DNA of 47,738 nt, from NCBI GenBank assembly GCA_937996705.1, contig CALKUQ010000045.1:1-47738 (forward strand). The letters are read 5' to 3'. Below the pieces are notes generated by a model, which was given only the letters and a program-made list of their open reading frames with translations, did no database searches and was not told the origin of the DNA. Shown here piece by piece: positions 35,618 through 43,752 of the stretch (positions are counted from its first letter, which is position 1; each line of letters begins with the position of its first letter). The stretch is from an uncultured Chlamydiae bacterium (lineage in GTDB: Bacteria > Chlamydiota > Chlamydiia > Chlamydiales > 2-12-FULL-49-11). A program made the translations under genes and the position numbers.

Positions 35618-36682
35618 TTAAGCAAGAAGGTTTGTCTTTTCTTCCCAAAATGGAGAGTAAAGAAGGGCGCCATCAGCGTTGTTAATATCCATTACTTGCA
35701 TCTCATCAATACCAAGTTCATTCATAAAACCAAGAACAAGGATCGGATTTGTAACCGCAACGTTTGTATAATCTCCTTTGCCTAGATCAGAGTCTTTTTT
35801 CCCATCTAAATGGTATACTTTTTCTAAAAGTTCATTTTTTGTGAAATGTCTTTTCTTTTCCACAAGGGGATAGATTCTGTAGGTAAAGATATTTCCAATT
35901 CCAATTACTTTTGTATTGGGATTAGCGATTTTTTCTTTAAATAGGCTGGCTACTTTTTTCGAAAGTTCCACTGCATGAGATTCCGCAGTTTTGATTTCAT
36001 TAAGATTAAGTGGGTTTGGGGTTTGAACTTTTTTTGGGTTCTCATGTTTAATTTGTTTAATTACCCGATTCTTGAAAGGGACAGAAGCATCAGTACCTCT
36101 GTGAACTACAAGCTCTCCCTTTTCATTTAACATAGAGAATTGGTAGCTTCCCCCACCGATATCCCAAACAATTACCTCTTCTGTAGGAGCGTCTGTTTGC
36201 GCAGCAGTAGCTTGAAATCCAAGCTCGCCTTCAAGGTCTTGATCTACAACGAAAACTTTTACCCCAGTCTCTAAGTCGATAGTTTCAATAAATTCTTTTG
36301 CATTAGAAGCGGTTCTAAAAGCTGCTGTTGCAACTGCAACTACTTTATCTGCTCCATTTTTTAAAGCAATTTCTTTGCATTTTTTTAGAGAATCTAGACC
36401 CTCTTTCATCACTTTTTCATTAAAAGTATTATTCGGAGAATTTTCAAGCTCTTCCTGATATTGGACAGTAAACGTCTCATTCACAAGAATTTTTTCAATT
36501 TTAGCAGTTTTTAAATTAATTTTAGCTACTTTTAACTTTGTAGCTCCAGAGCCAATGTCAATTGCAGCTCTTACAACTGTATCATTGTTTTTAGAGCTTG
36601 CGGAAAATCCCCAAGCTGCGAGTGCTGCAAGCATTAAGCCAAGCATAGAAATAAATTTGATTTTTTTTGATAAACGAATCAT
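35618..36682 (-). CDS. Exported Ppx/GppA-like phosphatase homologue
   Basis: The actin-like ATPase fold of exopolyphosphatase / pppGpp phosphatase is seen. VRAAIDIGSGATKLKVA (~36-52) is the first phosphate loop, VAVATAAFRTASNAKEF the second block, DQDLEGELGF carries the catalytic Glu, and VIVWDIGGGSYQFSM is the second phosphate loop. It has the ~300-residue two-domain core without the long C-terminal extension of E. coli Ppx. The N-terminus MIRLSKKIKFISMLGLMLAA followed by LAAWGFSASS is a signal peptide or anchor, which is unusual because this family acts on cytosolic polyphosphate or pppGpp. A periplasmic polyphosphate or nucleotide role is conceivable. ATG behind GAGGT. It lies 75 bp downstream of nth. 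Confidence 0.88.
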   Translation of the reverse strand: MIRLSKKIKFISMLGLMLAALAAWGFSASSKNNDTVVRAAIDIGSGATKLKVAKINLKTAKIEKILVNETFTVQYQEELENSPNNTFNEKVMKEGLDSLKKCKEIALKNGADKVVAVATAAFRTASNAKEFIETIDLETGVKVFVVDQDLEGELGFQATAAQTDAPTEEVIVWDIGGGSYQFSMLNEKGELVVHRGTDASVPFKNRVIKQIKHENPKKVQTPNPLNLNEIKTAESHAVELSKKVASLFKEKIANPNTKVIGIGNIFTYRIYPLVEKKRHFTKNELLEKVYHLDGKKDSDLGKGDYTNVAVTNPILVLGFMNELGIDEMQVMDINNADGALLYSPFWEEKTNLLA

Positions 36683-36757
36683 TTGATATACCTCATTATT
36701 ACATAATTAAACACGTATAATAATAACATGCGCTCATAATTTAAACACATTGAAAAA

Positions 36758-37381
36758 TTAAGGCTGTAGTAATGAAGTACAGATAAGACAATTTTTAATT
36801 TGATGGTTTTTTGCAGGGCAATAGCTCCTTGCATAGTAAATCAATTGGAGGTGAAGTTTGTTCCATAGGTGCTTGGGGAAGAGTGCTTTTAGATCAGTTT
36901 CAGTTTGAATAACCGATTTTCCTGACGAGAGGCCGAACCGTTTTGCTAGTCTGTGGATGTGTGTGTCAACGGGAAAGGCAGGGACATGGAAGGAGTGGGC
37001 CATAACGCAAGAGGCTGTTTTATGACCAATGCCCGGAAGGGCTTCAAGCTCTTCGAAGGTGTTTGGAACTTCTCCATTATGCTTTTCGATTAAGAGTTTC
37101 GAGAGATTCCAGATCGCGTTTGATTTCGTATTTCCTAATCCACAGGGCTGAATGATTTTATAGATTTCTGGAACCGTTAATTGGATCATTTGAGCTGGAG
37201 TGTTAGCGATTGCAAAGAGGGCAGGGGTAATTTCATTAACTCTCTTATCAGTACATTGGGCAGAAAGGAGTGTGGCAATCAGGAGAGTGTAGGGATCTGT
37301 GTGATCTAGAGGGATTTTAGGGTCAGGGAAAAGGTCTTCTAAGATTTCCTCTATTATTTTCCGACGCAGAACTTTGCGAAT
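36758..37381 (-). CDS. nth: Endonuclease III, with non-ATG start and altered Fe-S motif
   Basis: DNA glycosylase/AP lyase for oxidised pyrimidines. The first ATG (37189) would give only 143 residues and cut off the N-terminal helices. The same frame stays open upstream and reads KIIEEILEDLFPD, DHTDPYTLLIATLLSAQCTD and KRVNEITPALF, which are ordinary Nth sequence. The true start must therefore be a rare codon overlapping the mnmE end: ATT at 37381 (behind AGGTG) or CTG at 37369, giving ~207 or 203 residues, the normal length. LPGIGHKTA keeps the catalytic Lys and FPVDTHIHR the Asp. The C-terminal [4Fe-4S] motif, normally Cys-x6-Cys-x2-Cys-x5-Cys, is here Cys-x9-Cys-x2-Cys, and the protein ends TSLLQP without a fourth Cys. 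Cluster binding is doubtful. Order mnmE-nth agrees with Chlamydia. Confidence 0.9.
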   Translation of the reverse strand: MRKVLRRKIIEEILEDLFPDPKIPLDHTDPYTLLIATLLSAQCTDKRVNEITPALFAIANTPAQMIQLTVPEIYKIIQPCGLGNTKSNAIWNLSKLLIEKHNGEVPNTFEELEALPGIGHKTASCVMAHSFHVPAFPVDTHIHRLAKRFGLSSGKSVIQTETDLKALFPKHLWNKLHLQLIYYARSYCPAKNHQIKNCLICTSLLQP

Positions 37382-38688
37382 ATAGCACCTAAAATGTCTT
37401 CTGTTACGTTTGTTCCTAAAATCTCTCCGAGCGCTTTTAAAGACTGTCTGAGATCAAAAGCTAGAAATTCTGGAGAGATTTTGTTTTTAAATCCTAAAAT
37501 AACCAAGTCGATCGAGTCAATTGCTTTGTTTAGAGCTGCAAAATGACGCTCTTTTGTTAGAGTGAGTTGTTCTTTATCTAACAGGGGATTACTTGTAATT
37601 TTTTTGAGTATCTCTTGCTTAAGTTCGTCTAACCCCGTTTTATATTTTGCCGAAATTTTAATACCGCTTCGCTCTGGTGGAGTATGGGGCAGGTCAGATT
37701 TATTCCAGAGGATTAGGGCATTGGGATAATTAAGTAAAAGAGCCTCTTCATCAATTGAGAGTTTTTTTGTGATATCGAGGAGAATTAAAACAAGATCTGA
37801 GTTTTTTGCAGTCTTTTTAGAGCGAGAAATCCCTTCCATTTCAATCACTTCCTCAGTTTCTCGGATACCTGCTGTGTCAAAGAGTTGAAAAGGAATCCCA
37901 TGGATTCTTAGTTCTTCGTGAAGAATGTCTCGGGTTGTTCCTGCAATCGGCGTTACAATAGCCCTTTCTTCATCTAGAAGGGCGTTCATAAGCGACGATT
38001 TTCCTACATTAGGAGATCCTAGCAGGCAGATCGATTTTCCAACATTAAGAAGGGCGCCGTCATGAAATGTATTTGCCAATCGGACCATTTTTTCTTTTGT
38101 GGTGTTTAGCATTTCGATTAAATCAGATTCTGAAGCAAATTCAAGCCCCTCTTCTGGGTAGTCTACCCAAGCTTCAATAATTGCAGTGATATCGGTAATA
38201 CATTTTTGTAAGTCTGCAACTAGGATTGAAAGCCTTCCTTGCAGTTGGTCAGAAGCCGCCTTTAAAGCTAATTCATTTTTTGCAGCTATTAATTCCTGGA
38301 CAGCTTCTGCTTGAGCTAAGTCAATACGATTGTTTTTAAATGCGCGGAGGCTGAACTCGCCAGGACCTGCGGCTCTTGCTCCAGCTTCTAAAATTCGAGC
38401 TAGCACTTTTTGTGTGATAAAAGAGCCTCCATGGCACATAATTTCAACAGAAGCTTCGCCTGTATAAGATCTCCCTTCATGCATAACTAAGAGAAGAACT
38501 TCATCAATGACGGAACCCTCTTTCGAAAAAATTTTGCCTAGATGTGCTGTGTGAGAAGCATAGCTGTTAACATTGCCGGAAAAAACCCTTCCTGCAATCC
38601 AAAAAGCATCTTTTCCAGAAATTCTTATGATGCTGATAGCCCCTTCCCCAGGTGCTGTTGCTATAGCTGCTATGGTATCCTCGTTCAT
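37354..38688 (-). CDS. mnmE: tRNA modification GTPase MnmE
   Basis: MnmE works with MnmG to place the carboxymethylaminomethyl group on U34 of tRNA. The N-terminal folate-binding domain has IAAIATAPGEGAISIIRISG and PGEFSLRAFKNNRIDLAQAE. The GTPase domain has the P-loop GSPNVGKS (~226-233), TTRD, DTAG and NKSD, and the protein ends FCVGK, the conserved C-x-G-K farnesyl-like motif holding the catalytic Cys. Full length (444-446). I prefer the ATG at 38688, which gives MNEDTIAAIA; a TTG two codons upstream is also open. No strong Shine-Dalgarno. It lies 22 bp behind the FMN reductase gene and overlaps the start of nth. Confidence 0.97.
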   Translation of the reverse strand: MNEDTIAAIATAPGEGAISIIRISGKDAFWIAGRVFSGNVNSYASHTAHLGKIFSKEGSVIDEVLLLVMHEGRSYTGEASVEIMCHGGSFITQKVLARILEAGARAAGPGEFSLRAFKNNRIDLAQAEAVQELIAAKNELALKAASDQLQGRLSILVADLQKCITDITAIIEAWVDYPEEGLEFASESDLIEMLNTTKEKMVRLANTFHDGALLNVGKSICLLGSPNVGKSSLMNALLDEERAIVTPIAGTTRDILHEELRIHGIPFQLFDTAGIRETEEVIEMEGISRSKKTAKNSDLVLILLDITKKLSIDEEALLLNYPNALILWNKSDLPHTPPERSGIKISAKYKTGLDELKQEILKKITSNPLLDKEQLTLTKERHFAALNKAIDSIDLVILGFKNKISPEFLAFDLRQSLKALGEILGTNVTEDILGAIFAKFCVGK

Positions 38689-38710
38689 AGACAACTATGA
38701 TACACCAGCG

Positions 38711-39250
38711 CTACGTATTCATTAAAGCGGAAAGAAGCTCTAAAATTTTTTCTTTAGTTTTTGGATCTAGTAAATTCCCGGTTTTATCAAATTTTTCATG
38801 AGCTGCACTTATTAGGATTTCGGGCTTATTTAATACGTGGATGTTTAAGCAGAGAAATACCTGTCTTAAATGGTACTGAGCTCTAGAGGTCCCTTGGAGG
38901 CCCATGGACGCTCCCATAAGTCCCACTTTTTTATTATTCCAAGAATTATCTCCATATGGCCTTGATGACCAATCGATTGCATTTTTTAGAACTCCAGAAA
39001 AGGAGTAATTGTATTCCGGGGTGGCAATCAAAATACTGTCGGCCTCTTTGATTTTTGCTTTTAAAGCTGCTACGGATGGGGGTAGGGGATTTTCCTCGTC
39101 TTGGTTGTAGATGGGGATCTCTTTTAGACTGAAAATTTCAAAATCGCAATTTTTAGGGGCAAGTTCTCTTGCAGCTTCCAAAAGTCCGTTATTGTAAGAT
39201 CCTTTACGTAAACTACCTGAAATTGCTAGTATCTTAAATTTTTTATCCAT
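38711..39250 (-). CDS. NADPH-dependent FMN reductase (flavodoxin-fold)
   Basis: ATG behind AAAAAGGAAC. ILAISGSLRKGSYNNGLL (~7-24) is the FMN phosphate-binding loop and ATPEYNYSFSGVLKNAIDW (~75-94) is the signature of the NADPH-dependent FMN/quinone reductase family (ArsH/YieF/chromate reductase type). GLMGASMGLQGTSRAQ completes the flavin site. Length 179 is typical. It probably protects against quinones or other electrophiles in the cytosol. It is first in a minus-strand unit with mnmE and nth. Substrate cannot be told. Confidence 0.92.
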   Translation of the reverse strand: MDKKFKILAISGSLRKGSYNNGLLEAARELAPKNCDFEIFSLKEIPIYNQDEENPLPPSVAALKAKIKEADSILIATPEYNYSFSGVLKNAIDWSSRPYGDNSWNNKKVGLMGASMGLQGTSRAQYHLRQVFLCLNIHVLNKPEILISAAHEKFDKTGNLLDPKTKEKILELLSALMNT

Positions 39251-39388
39251 AAGTTCCTTTTTCTTTAAGTATGCAAACCCTAGGTTTTTAAGACAATAAA
39301 CATTTTTACTTCTGGAAGTTATAAAAGGTATACATTTTATAACTCTTTGATTTTAGTAGACCTTAAAGAGATTAGAGGGGGAAGCTAG

Positions 39389-39463
39389 ATGTCAATAGAT
39401 TCACTATATTCATTATTAATGTTTTGGGACGGTGATCCGATGATTTATCAACTAGATGGTTAA
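39389..39463 (+). other. 24-codon frame, apparent original start of the LRR-HECT gene
   Basis: An ATG behind GAGGGGGAAGCTAG begins MSIDSLYSLLMFWDGDPMIY and stops at TAA 39461. It is exactly in frame with the LRR-HECT reading frame: after this single stop the frame stays open (KELITRFALSSISDSPIDAP...) into the annotated gene. The stop is followed at once by AAAAGGAG, a second ribosome binding site. Either a nonsense mutation has split the gene and a downstream start rescues it, or this is a leader peptide. Confidence 0.6.
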
Positions 39464-39529
39464 AAGGAGTTAATAACAAGATTCGCCCTGAGTTCAATTT
39501 CGGATTCACCTATTGATGCACCACTAGAG

Positions 39530-41650
39530 GTGGAGTTGAGTACAAGACTTCTTTCTCTTGCAGCAATAAAGCCAGAACTTGTAGAGAAGGTTGCTCAAAT
39601 GCAGAAAATACTCTCGCGTGCACATGAAAGAACGAAAGGGGAGATAGAAAATTTGCTAGGACTCGACACCTGGGAGCCGGGTCCGAACAAAGATGTTGCT
39701 AAAGAAAAAATCTTAACGTGTTTTCTAAAAGGAGATGCCAATCTTGATTTGGAAAATTTAAATTTAACGACATTGCCCTCGGGCATAAAGCATTTACAAA
39801 TTTCAACACTCAATATCTCTTGTAATCACTTTATAGTTCTGCCCGAGCTTCCGTTAACTTTAGAGAAATTGAGTTGCTCTGCTTGCTGGCAACTTGCAGC
39901 GCTACCGAGCCCCCTTCCGGCTACTTTAACGAAATTGAATTGCATTGGTTGCAGAGAACTTACGGAGCTACCCAGCCCCCTTCCTGCAACTTTAATGAAA
40001 TTGAAATGCTCTGGTTGCAGGGGACTTACGGCGTTGCCCAGCCCACTTCCTGCTGCTTTAAGGGTCTTGGATTGCTTTGCTTGCTGGCAACTTACAGCGC
40101 TACCGAGCCCTCTTCCTGCTGCTTTAACAGAATTGGATTGCTCTGGTTGCAGAGGTCTTCAAACAAGACCTACTGTGCCACATGGTTGTATTTTAACGGA
40201 TAACGGAAATACATATGGATCAGGAGGCGTCCCATTAGCTGCTCAAAGTGCTGCGCTGGTAAGATTGGAGATTCCTTTGGGAGGAGGTGATACAGACCCT
40301 CTTTGGCGCACCTTTTTAATGAATGCAGTGAGAGAGATGCATCAGGGGGAAGATTTTAGTTTGGTGGTAGAGGGGCATAAAATGTGGGGAAATGAAGCAG
40401 CTGGGGAAATTAGAATCAAGCAATTAGAGGGAGAACTATCTTTAACATTTGAGTTTGATCCAACTACAGGGGTGCTTGCAAGCATTAAGGATGAGGGGGG
40501 AGGCGATGTGAGTTTGAATGATTTGAAAGAAGATGCCAATCTTTGGGGGGAAATTTTAAATCAATTTGCAGGCGAAGTTTTAAAAACGAGGGGCATTCAA
40601 GTGGAAGGGACCACTATTAAAGTCCATCCTAAAGCGCTTAAAAAATATCCTGAAAAAGTTTTAGAGAAGTTAACGCCCTTTGTAACAAATGTCCGATATT
40701 TGAATAACGATTTTACTGCAGGGTCTGCAATGGATGTAGGTGGGGTCTCAAGACAATTTGTAACCGATCTTTGCAAAGCTATGTTTTTTGGAATTGGGGA
40801 CAAAGGGCCAGTGCTCAATGTAACTGAGGAAAGAATGTTAGATGTTAAGGAATTAGAGGTTGAGAATTGTCGAAAATTTGGAAAATTACTCTCGTTTGTC
40901 TTGGGGTCTCACTATCCATTAATCACCGGAGTCTATCTGAACCCCAAATTTTATCTTCTTTTAAAAAGAGCGAGCGAAGGATTAGAAGTAAATCTATTGG
41001 CTGTTGAAGTCATAAAAGAGACGCTCAATCCCGATGAATTAACAAAAAAAGCACTGGAATGGTATCAGCATCCATCAGATACCCTTAAGGAGGCCGCCTT
41101 GGAGGTGTTAACTACCTGTTATGGGGCAGAATTAACAGCCGATTCGACAGACGAGGATATTAAAAGAGAGTTAACCGAGTCACTTTTAGAGCCACAAATT
41201 AAGAAGGCTAAGGCTATTTTAGAAGTTTTAGAGGGAATGACCCCTGCTGCAAAAACAGCCCTTGGAGGAATTCCAGATGAAGCCCTTTCAGAAAAAATTC
41301 AGGGAGTTTTAGTAACCGCTGAGACTTTAAAAGCTGCCCTTCAAATTGAAGGAGTTTTATTTGATGCTGCGGATCAAAAACGAAAGTGGATTTTGGAGAG
41401 AATTGATGAAAAAGCAGGCGATCTAAAATGGCTCTCCAGCTTCGTCAATTTTATTACAGGTCAGCCATTTTTGCCAACCCATTCACCAAGCGAAAAGCCA
41501 ATCAAACTTAAATTTTTTGACCTTCCCGCCTTTAATGCCCACACCTGTTTTAATATGCTCGATATTCCGACAAACATTCCAAGCAGAGACGAATTTCTAG
41601 CGGCCCTAGATGTTTGCATGCAAGATCCCAAAAGCTTCACAACCGCCTAG
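39530..41650 (+). CDS. LRR-HECT E3 ubiquitin ligase, putative effector
   Basis: Residues ~85-220 hold leucine-rich repeats with a 22-residue unit, LPSPLPATLTKLNCIGCREL, four copies nearly identical in DNA. Residues ~240-706 form a HECT domain. MDVGGVSRQFVTDLCKAMF (~400-418) is the N-lobe signature (eukaryotic DxGGvsrEff). SSFVNFITGQPFLP is the C-lobe LxxFxTGxxxxP motif, and FNAHTCFNMLDIP holds the catalytic Cys673 (eukaryotic LPxAHTCFNxLxLP). The enzyme would take ubiquitin from a host E2 onto Cys673, with the LRRs choosing targets. Bacterial LRR ligases are usually of the NEL type (IpaH), so LRR plus HECT is unusual. The GTG start has no good Shine-Dalgarno; the frame is open upstream to 39464, where CTG 39488 (giving MSSISDSPI) or ATA 39473 behind AAAAGGAG could serve. 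It likely reaches the host by type III secretion (inference). Confidence 0.92.
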   Translation: MELSTRLLSLAAIKPELVEKVAQMQKILSRAHERTKGEIENLLGLDTWEPGPNKDVAKEKILTCFLKGDANLDLENLNLTTLPSGIKHLQISTLNISCNHFIVLPELPLTLEKLSCSACWQLAALPSPLPATLTKLNCIGCRELTELPSPLPATLMKLKCSGCRGLTALPSPLPAALRVLDCFACWQLTALPSPLPAALTELDCSGCRGLQTRPTVPHGCILTDNGNTYGSGGVPLAAQSAALVRLEIPLGGGDTDPLWRTFLMNAVREMHQGEDFSLVVEGHKMWGNEAAGEIRIKQLEGELSLTFEFDPTTGVLASIKDEGGGDVSLNDLKEDANLWGEILNQFAGEVLKTRGIQVEGTTIKVHPKALKKYPEKVLEKLTPFVTNVRYLNNDFTAGSAMDVGGVSRQFVTDLCKAMFFGIGDKGPVLNVTEERMLDVKELEVENCRKFGKLLSFVLGSHYPLITGVYLNPKFYLLLKRASEGLEVNLLAVEVIKETLNPDELTKKALEWYQHPSDTLKEAALEVLTTCYGAELTADSTDEDIKRELTESLLEPQIKKAKAILEVLEGMTPAAKTALGGIPDEALSEKIQGVLVTAETLKAALQIEGVLFDAADQKRKWILERIDEKAGDLKWLSSFVNFITGQPFLPTHSPSEKPIKLKFFDLPAFNAHTCFNMLDIPTNIPSRDEFLAALDVCMQDPKSFTTA
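39902..40165 (+). repeat. 66-bp tandem repeats encoding 22-residue LRRs
   Basis: Four near-identical units start at about 39902, 39968, 40034 and 40100, each encoding LPSPLPAxLxxLxCxxCxxL. The similarity at DNA level points to recent amplification and allows repeat-number variation. Confidence 0.85.
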
Positions 41651-41652
41651 CT

Positions 41653-41816
41653 TTAAAACCCGGCCTGCTACTTATTCGCCCTAAGTGCCGGCTGGAACAA
41701 CGAATCTAATTCACAGATCTCCTCCTTGAGGTGAAACATCTTAACCTCTCTTTTAGCTCGTATCTGAATTGGTTCCCTAGGCTCAAAAGGTGAATAAATA
41801 GCAGGCTGGGTTTTAA
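41653..41816. repeat. Inverted-repeat element, MITE-like or structured RNA
   Basis: Left arm 41653-41680 and right arm 41789-41816 are inverted copies: 25 of 28 positions match, with ends TTAAAACCC and GGGTTTTAA. The ~108 bp between them are not coding and show further weak complementarity (GGAAC...AATTCACAGAT against ATCTGAATTGGTTCC). It starts 2 bp after the HECT stop. No target-site duplication is evident. It could be a miniature inverted-repeat element, a large terminator, or both. Confidence 0.7.
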
Positions 41817-41870
41817 TTCTGTCAAAATTTTAGATTGAATAAATACTTTGTTTTTGTTAACACATTCCCT

Positions 41871-42755
41871 ATGCAAAAAATATTACGACTGTTTTTCGTT
41901 TTTCTTTTTTCTATTACTTCGATTCTATCGGATAGTTTTGATGGATTGCCCTTATATTATTGGCAACAGAAAGATTTGGTTAATTTTGGGGATTATCTCT
42001 CTGTAAAAATTGTGGAGAGAATTATCGATGGTCCTGTCACAATTTTTAGGAAAACAAACACTCCTAAGAAAAAATTGTTAGCGCTCGGCTCTTTGCTCTA
42101 TTTTGCTAATACAGGGGATGTGCTTTGGGGAACTGGGTCAAATAATAAGTACACAAATCCGAGTGATTACAATTTTAAAAGTTTAGATGTAAGAGCGGTG
42201 CGGGGCCCTCTAACTAAAGCATTTCTTGAGGAAGAATTTGGTATTGAGTGTCCAGAAATTTATGGTGATCCAGCTTTGTTATTTCCCTATCTTTTCCCAG
42301 AATTTCGAAGAAAAAAGGAGCCGAAACATCCCTACATTATAATTCCGCATCTCTATGAGATTAGCTCTTTTTCTAAAGAAAATGGAGAGCACATTGTTCA
42401 TCCGACAGAGCCTTGGAATGAGGTGATTGAAAAAATTCTCGACAGCGAGTTTGTTATATCGGGGTCTCTTCATGGGATTATAGTGGCAGAAGCTTTTGGA
42501 ATTCCAGCAAGGTATGTAAGGCTTTCTGAAAAGGAACCTTTGTTTAAATATGTAGATTACTATCTTGCAACAGGGAGGGAGGGTTGCTCTTTTGCAACTT
42601 CCGTAGAAGAGGCGCTAAATATGGGGGGCGAGGCTCCTGTTATTTTTGATCCAGAGAGACTCTACGATTCATTTCCCTTCGAGTTTTGGCCCGATGTAGA
42701 ATTTAAGAAACCTTCGTTCACTTTTTCGAGTTTTAATGAGACTCTATGTAGTTAG
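41871..42755 (+). CDS. Polysaccharide pyruvyl transferase-like protein, exported
   Basis: I take the ATG at 41871, which opens the signal peptide MQKILRLFFVFLFSITSILS; an upstream TTG (41835) is also in frame. The body has the layout of the polysaccharide pyruvyl transferase family: VNFGDYLSVKIVERI near the start, VRAVRGPLTKAFLEEEFG, IYGDPALLFPYLFPE, and FVISGSLHGIIVAEAFGIP, where the usual R-L-H-G is S-L-H-G. The family normally adds pyruvate from PEP to sugars in the cytosol, so a signal peptide and a lost Arg argue for a changed function or for membrane anchoring. It overlaps the next gene by 20 bp and so heads the four-gene glycan operon. Confidence 0.75.
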   Translation: MQKILRLFFVFLFSITSILSDSFDGLPLYYWQQKDLVNFGDYLSVKIVERIIDGPVTIFRKTNTPKKKLLALGSLLYFANTGDVLWGTGSNNKYTNPSDYNFKSLDVRAVRGPLTKAFLEEEFGIECPEIYGDPALLFPYLFPEFRRKKEPKHPYIIIPHLYEISSFSKENGEHIVHPTEPWNEVIEKILDSEFVISGSLHGIIVAEAFGIPARYVRLSEKEPLFKYVDYYLATGREGCSFATSVEEALNMGGEAPVIFDPERLYDSFPFEFWPDVEFKKPSFTFSSFNETLCS

Positions 42756-43752
42756 TCTTTTGCTCCCGTTTTTGTTACTCGGCGGCTTGCCTGATTTGGA
42801 GAAGGGGGTTCAAGAGTTTGTTTTGGAAGAAAAACAAATTAAGATTCCTGGTCATAGGGGGGCTTTTAACCCCTCTATTGTTCGATGGAGTGATGGTAGA
42901 CTTCTTTTGTCATTTCGTTCTTGGGAAGAGGGGGTTCAGTTTCCGAATTTAATCGGGTTTGTTTGGTTAACCGAAGAGTTTGAAGTAGAAGGAGAGCCTA
43001 TGATGCTTTCTATTTATGGAGATAGGCCACTAGCAGTTTCAAGAGCTCAAGATCCGAGGCTAATTCAGGTAGGATCTAGTTATTATATTGTATACAATAA
43101 CATACTCAATGATGTTGATTTAGAGGTGAGGCGAATGGTTTGGGCTCTTTTGCGTTTCAATGGAAAAGAGTTTTATATTGAAAATCCCCAATATATTACG
43201 ATTTTTGAAGGGGACAAAAAGAATTGGAGAGAAAAAAATTGGGCCCCATTTGATTTGAATGGGAAATTAATGTTTTCTTACAGTTTGAATCCGCATAGAG
43301 TTTTTGAGCCCTTGTTTGGAACAGAGGAGTGTAAAACCGTTGCTTTAACTCAGGCTCAAATTGACTGGAAGTGGGGTGAGCTAAGAGGGGGAACACCGGC
43401 AATACTTGATGGGGATGAATATTTTGGCGTTTTTCACACCTTTGTCGATATGAAAAGTGTTCAATCAGCTGGCAAAAAAATTTCACACTATTTTATGGGG
43501 GCTTATCGGTTTCAGTCTGAATATCCCTACGCACTCACTCAGATTAGCCCGGAACCAATTTTGGGATCTCAATTTTATAATGCCCCAGAGTATCCTACAT
43601 GGAAGCCTCTTAGAGTTGTTTTTCCAGGAGGGATTGTTTTTAATAACGAGTTTGTTTGGGTGGTTTATGGAAGACAAGATTTTGAAACCTGGGTCGTTAA
43701 AATGGACAAACAACTATTATTAGAGAGTTTAATGCCAGTATCAGGAGGATAG
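42736..43752 (+). CDS. GH130-like five-bladed propeller protein 1, exported
   Basis: Its ATG lies inside the preceding gene. MRLYVVSLLLPFLLLGG is a signal peptide. The mature part has FNPSIVRWSDGRLLLSFR, AQDPRLIQVGSSYYIVYN, REKNWAPFDLNGKLMFSYSL, WGELRGGTPAILDGDEYFG and IVFNNEFVWVVYGRQDFETW, evenly spaced as blades. E/Q-D-x-R, K-N-W and a Gly-rich GGTP segment mirror landmarks of GH130 mannoside phosphorylases/hydrolases (EDPR, KNW, GxGPxP), with the Asp of xDPR as candidate catalytic acid. Function would be on mannose- or GlcNAc-containing glycans. Length 338 is normal for the fold. First of three tandem paralogues. Confidence 0.7.
   Translation: MRLYVVSLLLPFLLLGGLPDLEKGVQEFVLEEKQIKIPGHRGAFNPSIVRWSDGRLLLSFRSWEEGVQFPNLIGFVWLTEEFEVEGEPMMLSIYGDRPLAVSRAQDPRLIQVGSSYYIVYNNILNDVDLEVRRMVWALLRFNGKEFYIENPQYITIFEGDKKNWREKNWAPFDLNGKLMFSYSLNPHRVFEPLFGTEECKTVALTQAQIDWKWGELRGGTPAILDGDEYFGVFHTFVDMKSVQSAGKKISHYFMGAYRFQSEYPYALTQISPEPILGSQFYNAPEYPTWKPLRVVFPGGIVFNNEFVWVVYGRQDFETWVVKMDKQLLLESLMPVSGG

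Noticed and set aside
37190..37353. Apparent intergenic gap between nth and mnmE
   Set aside because: The gap is an artefact of the first ATG; the Nth frame runs through it with conserved residues.
39874..40203. Plus-strand 109-codon frame in the LRR region with apparent repeats
   Set aside because: The repeats come from the 66-bp LRR DNA repeats read in the wrong frame.
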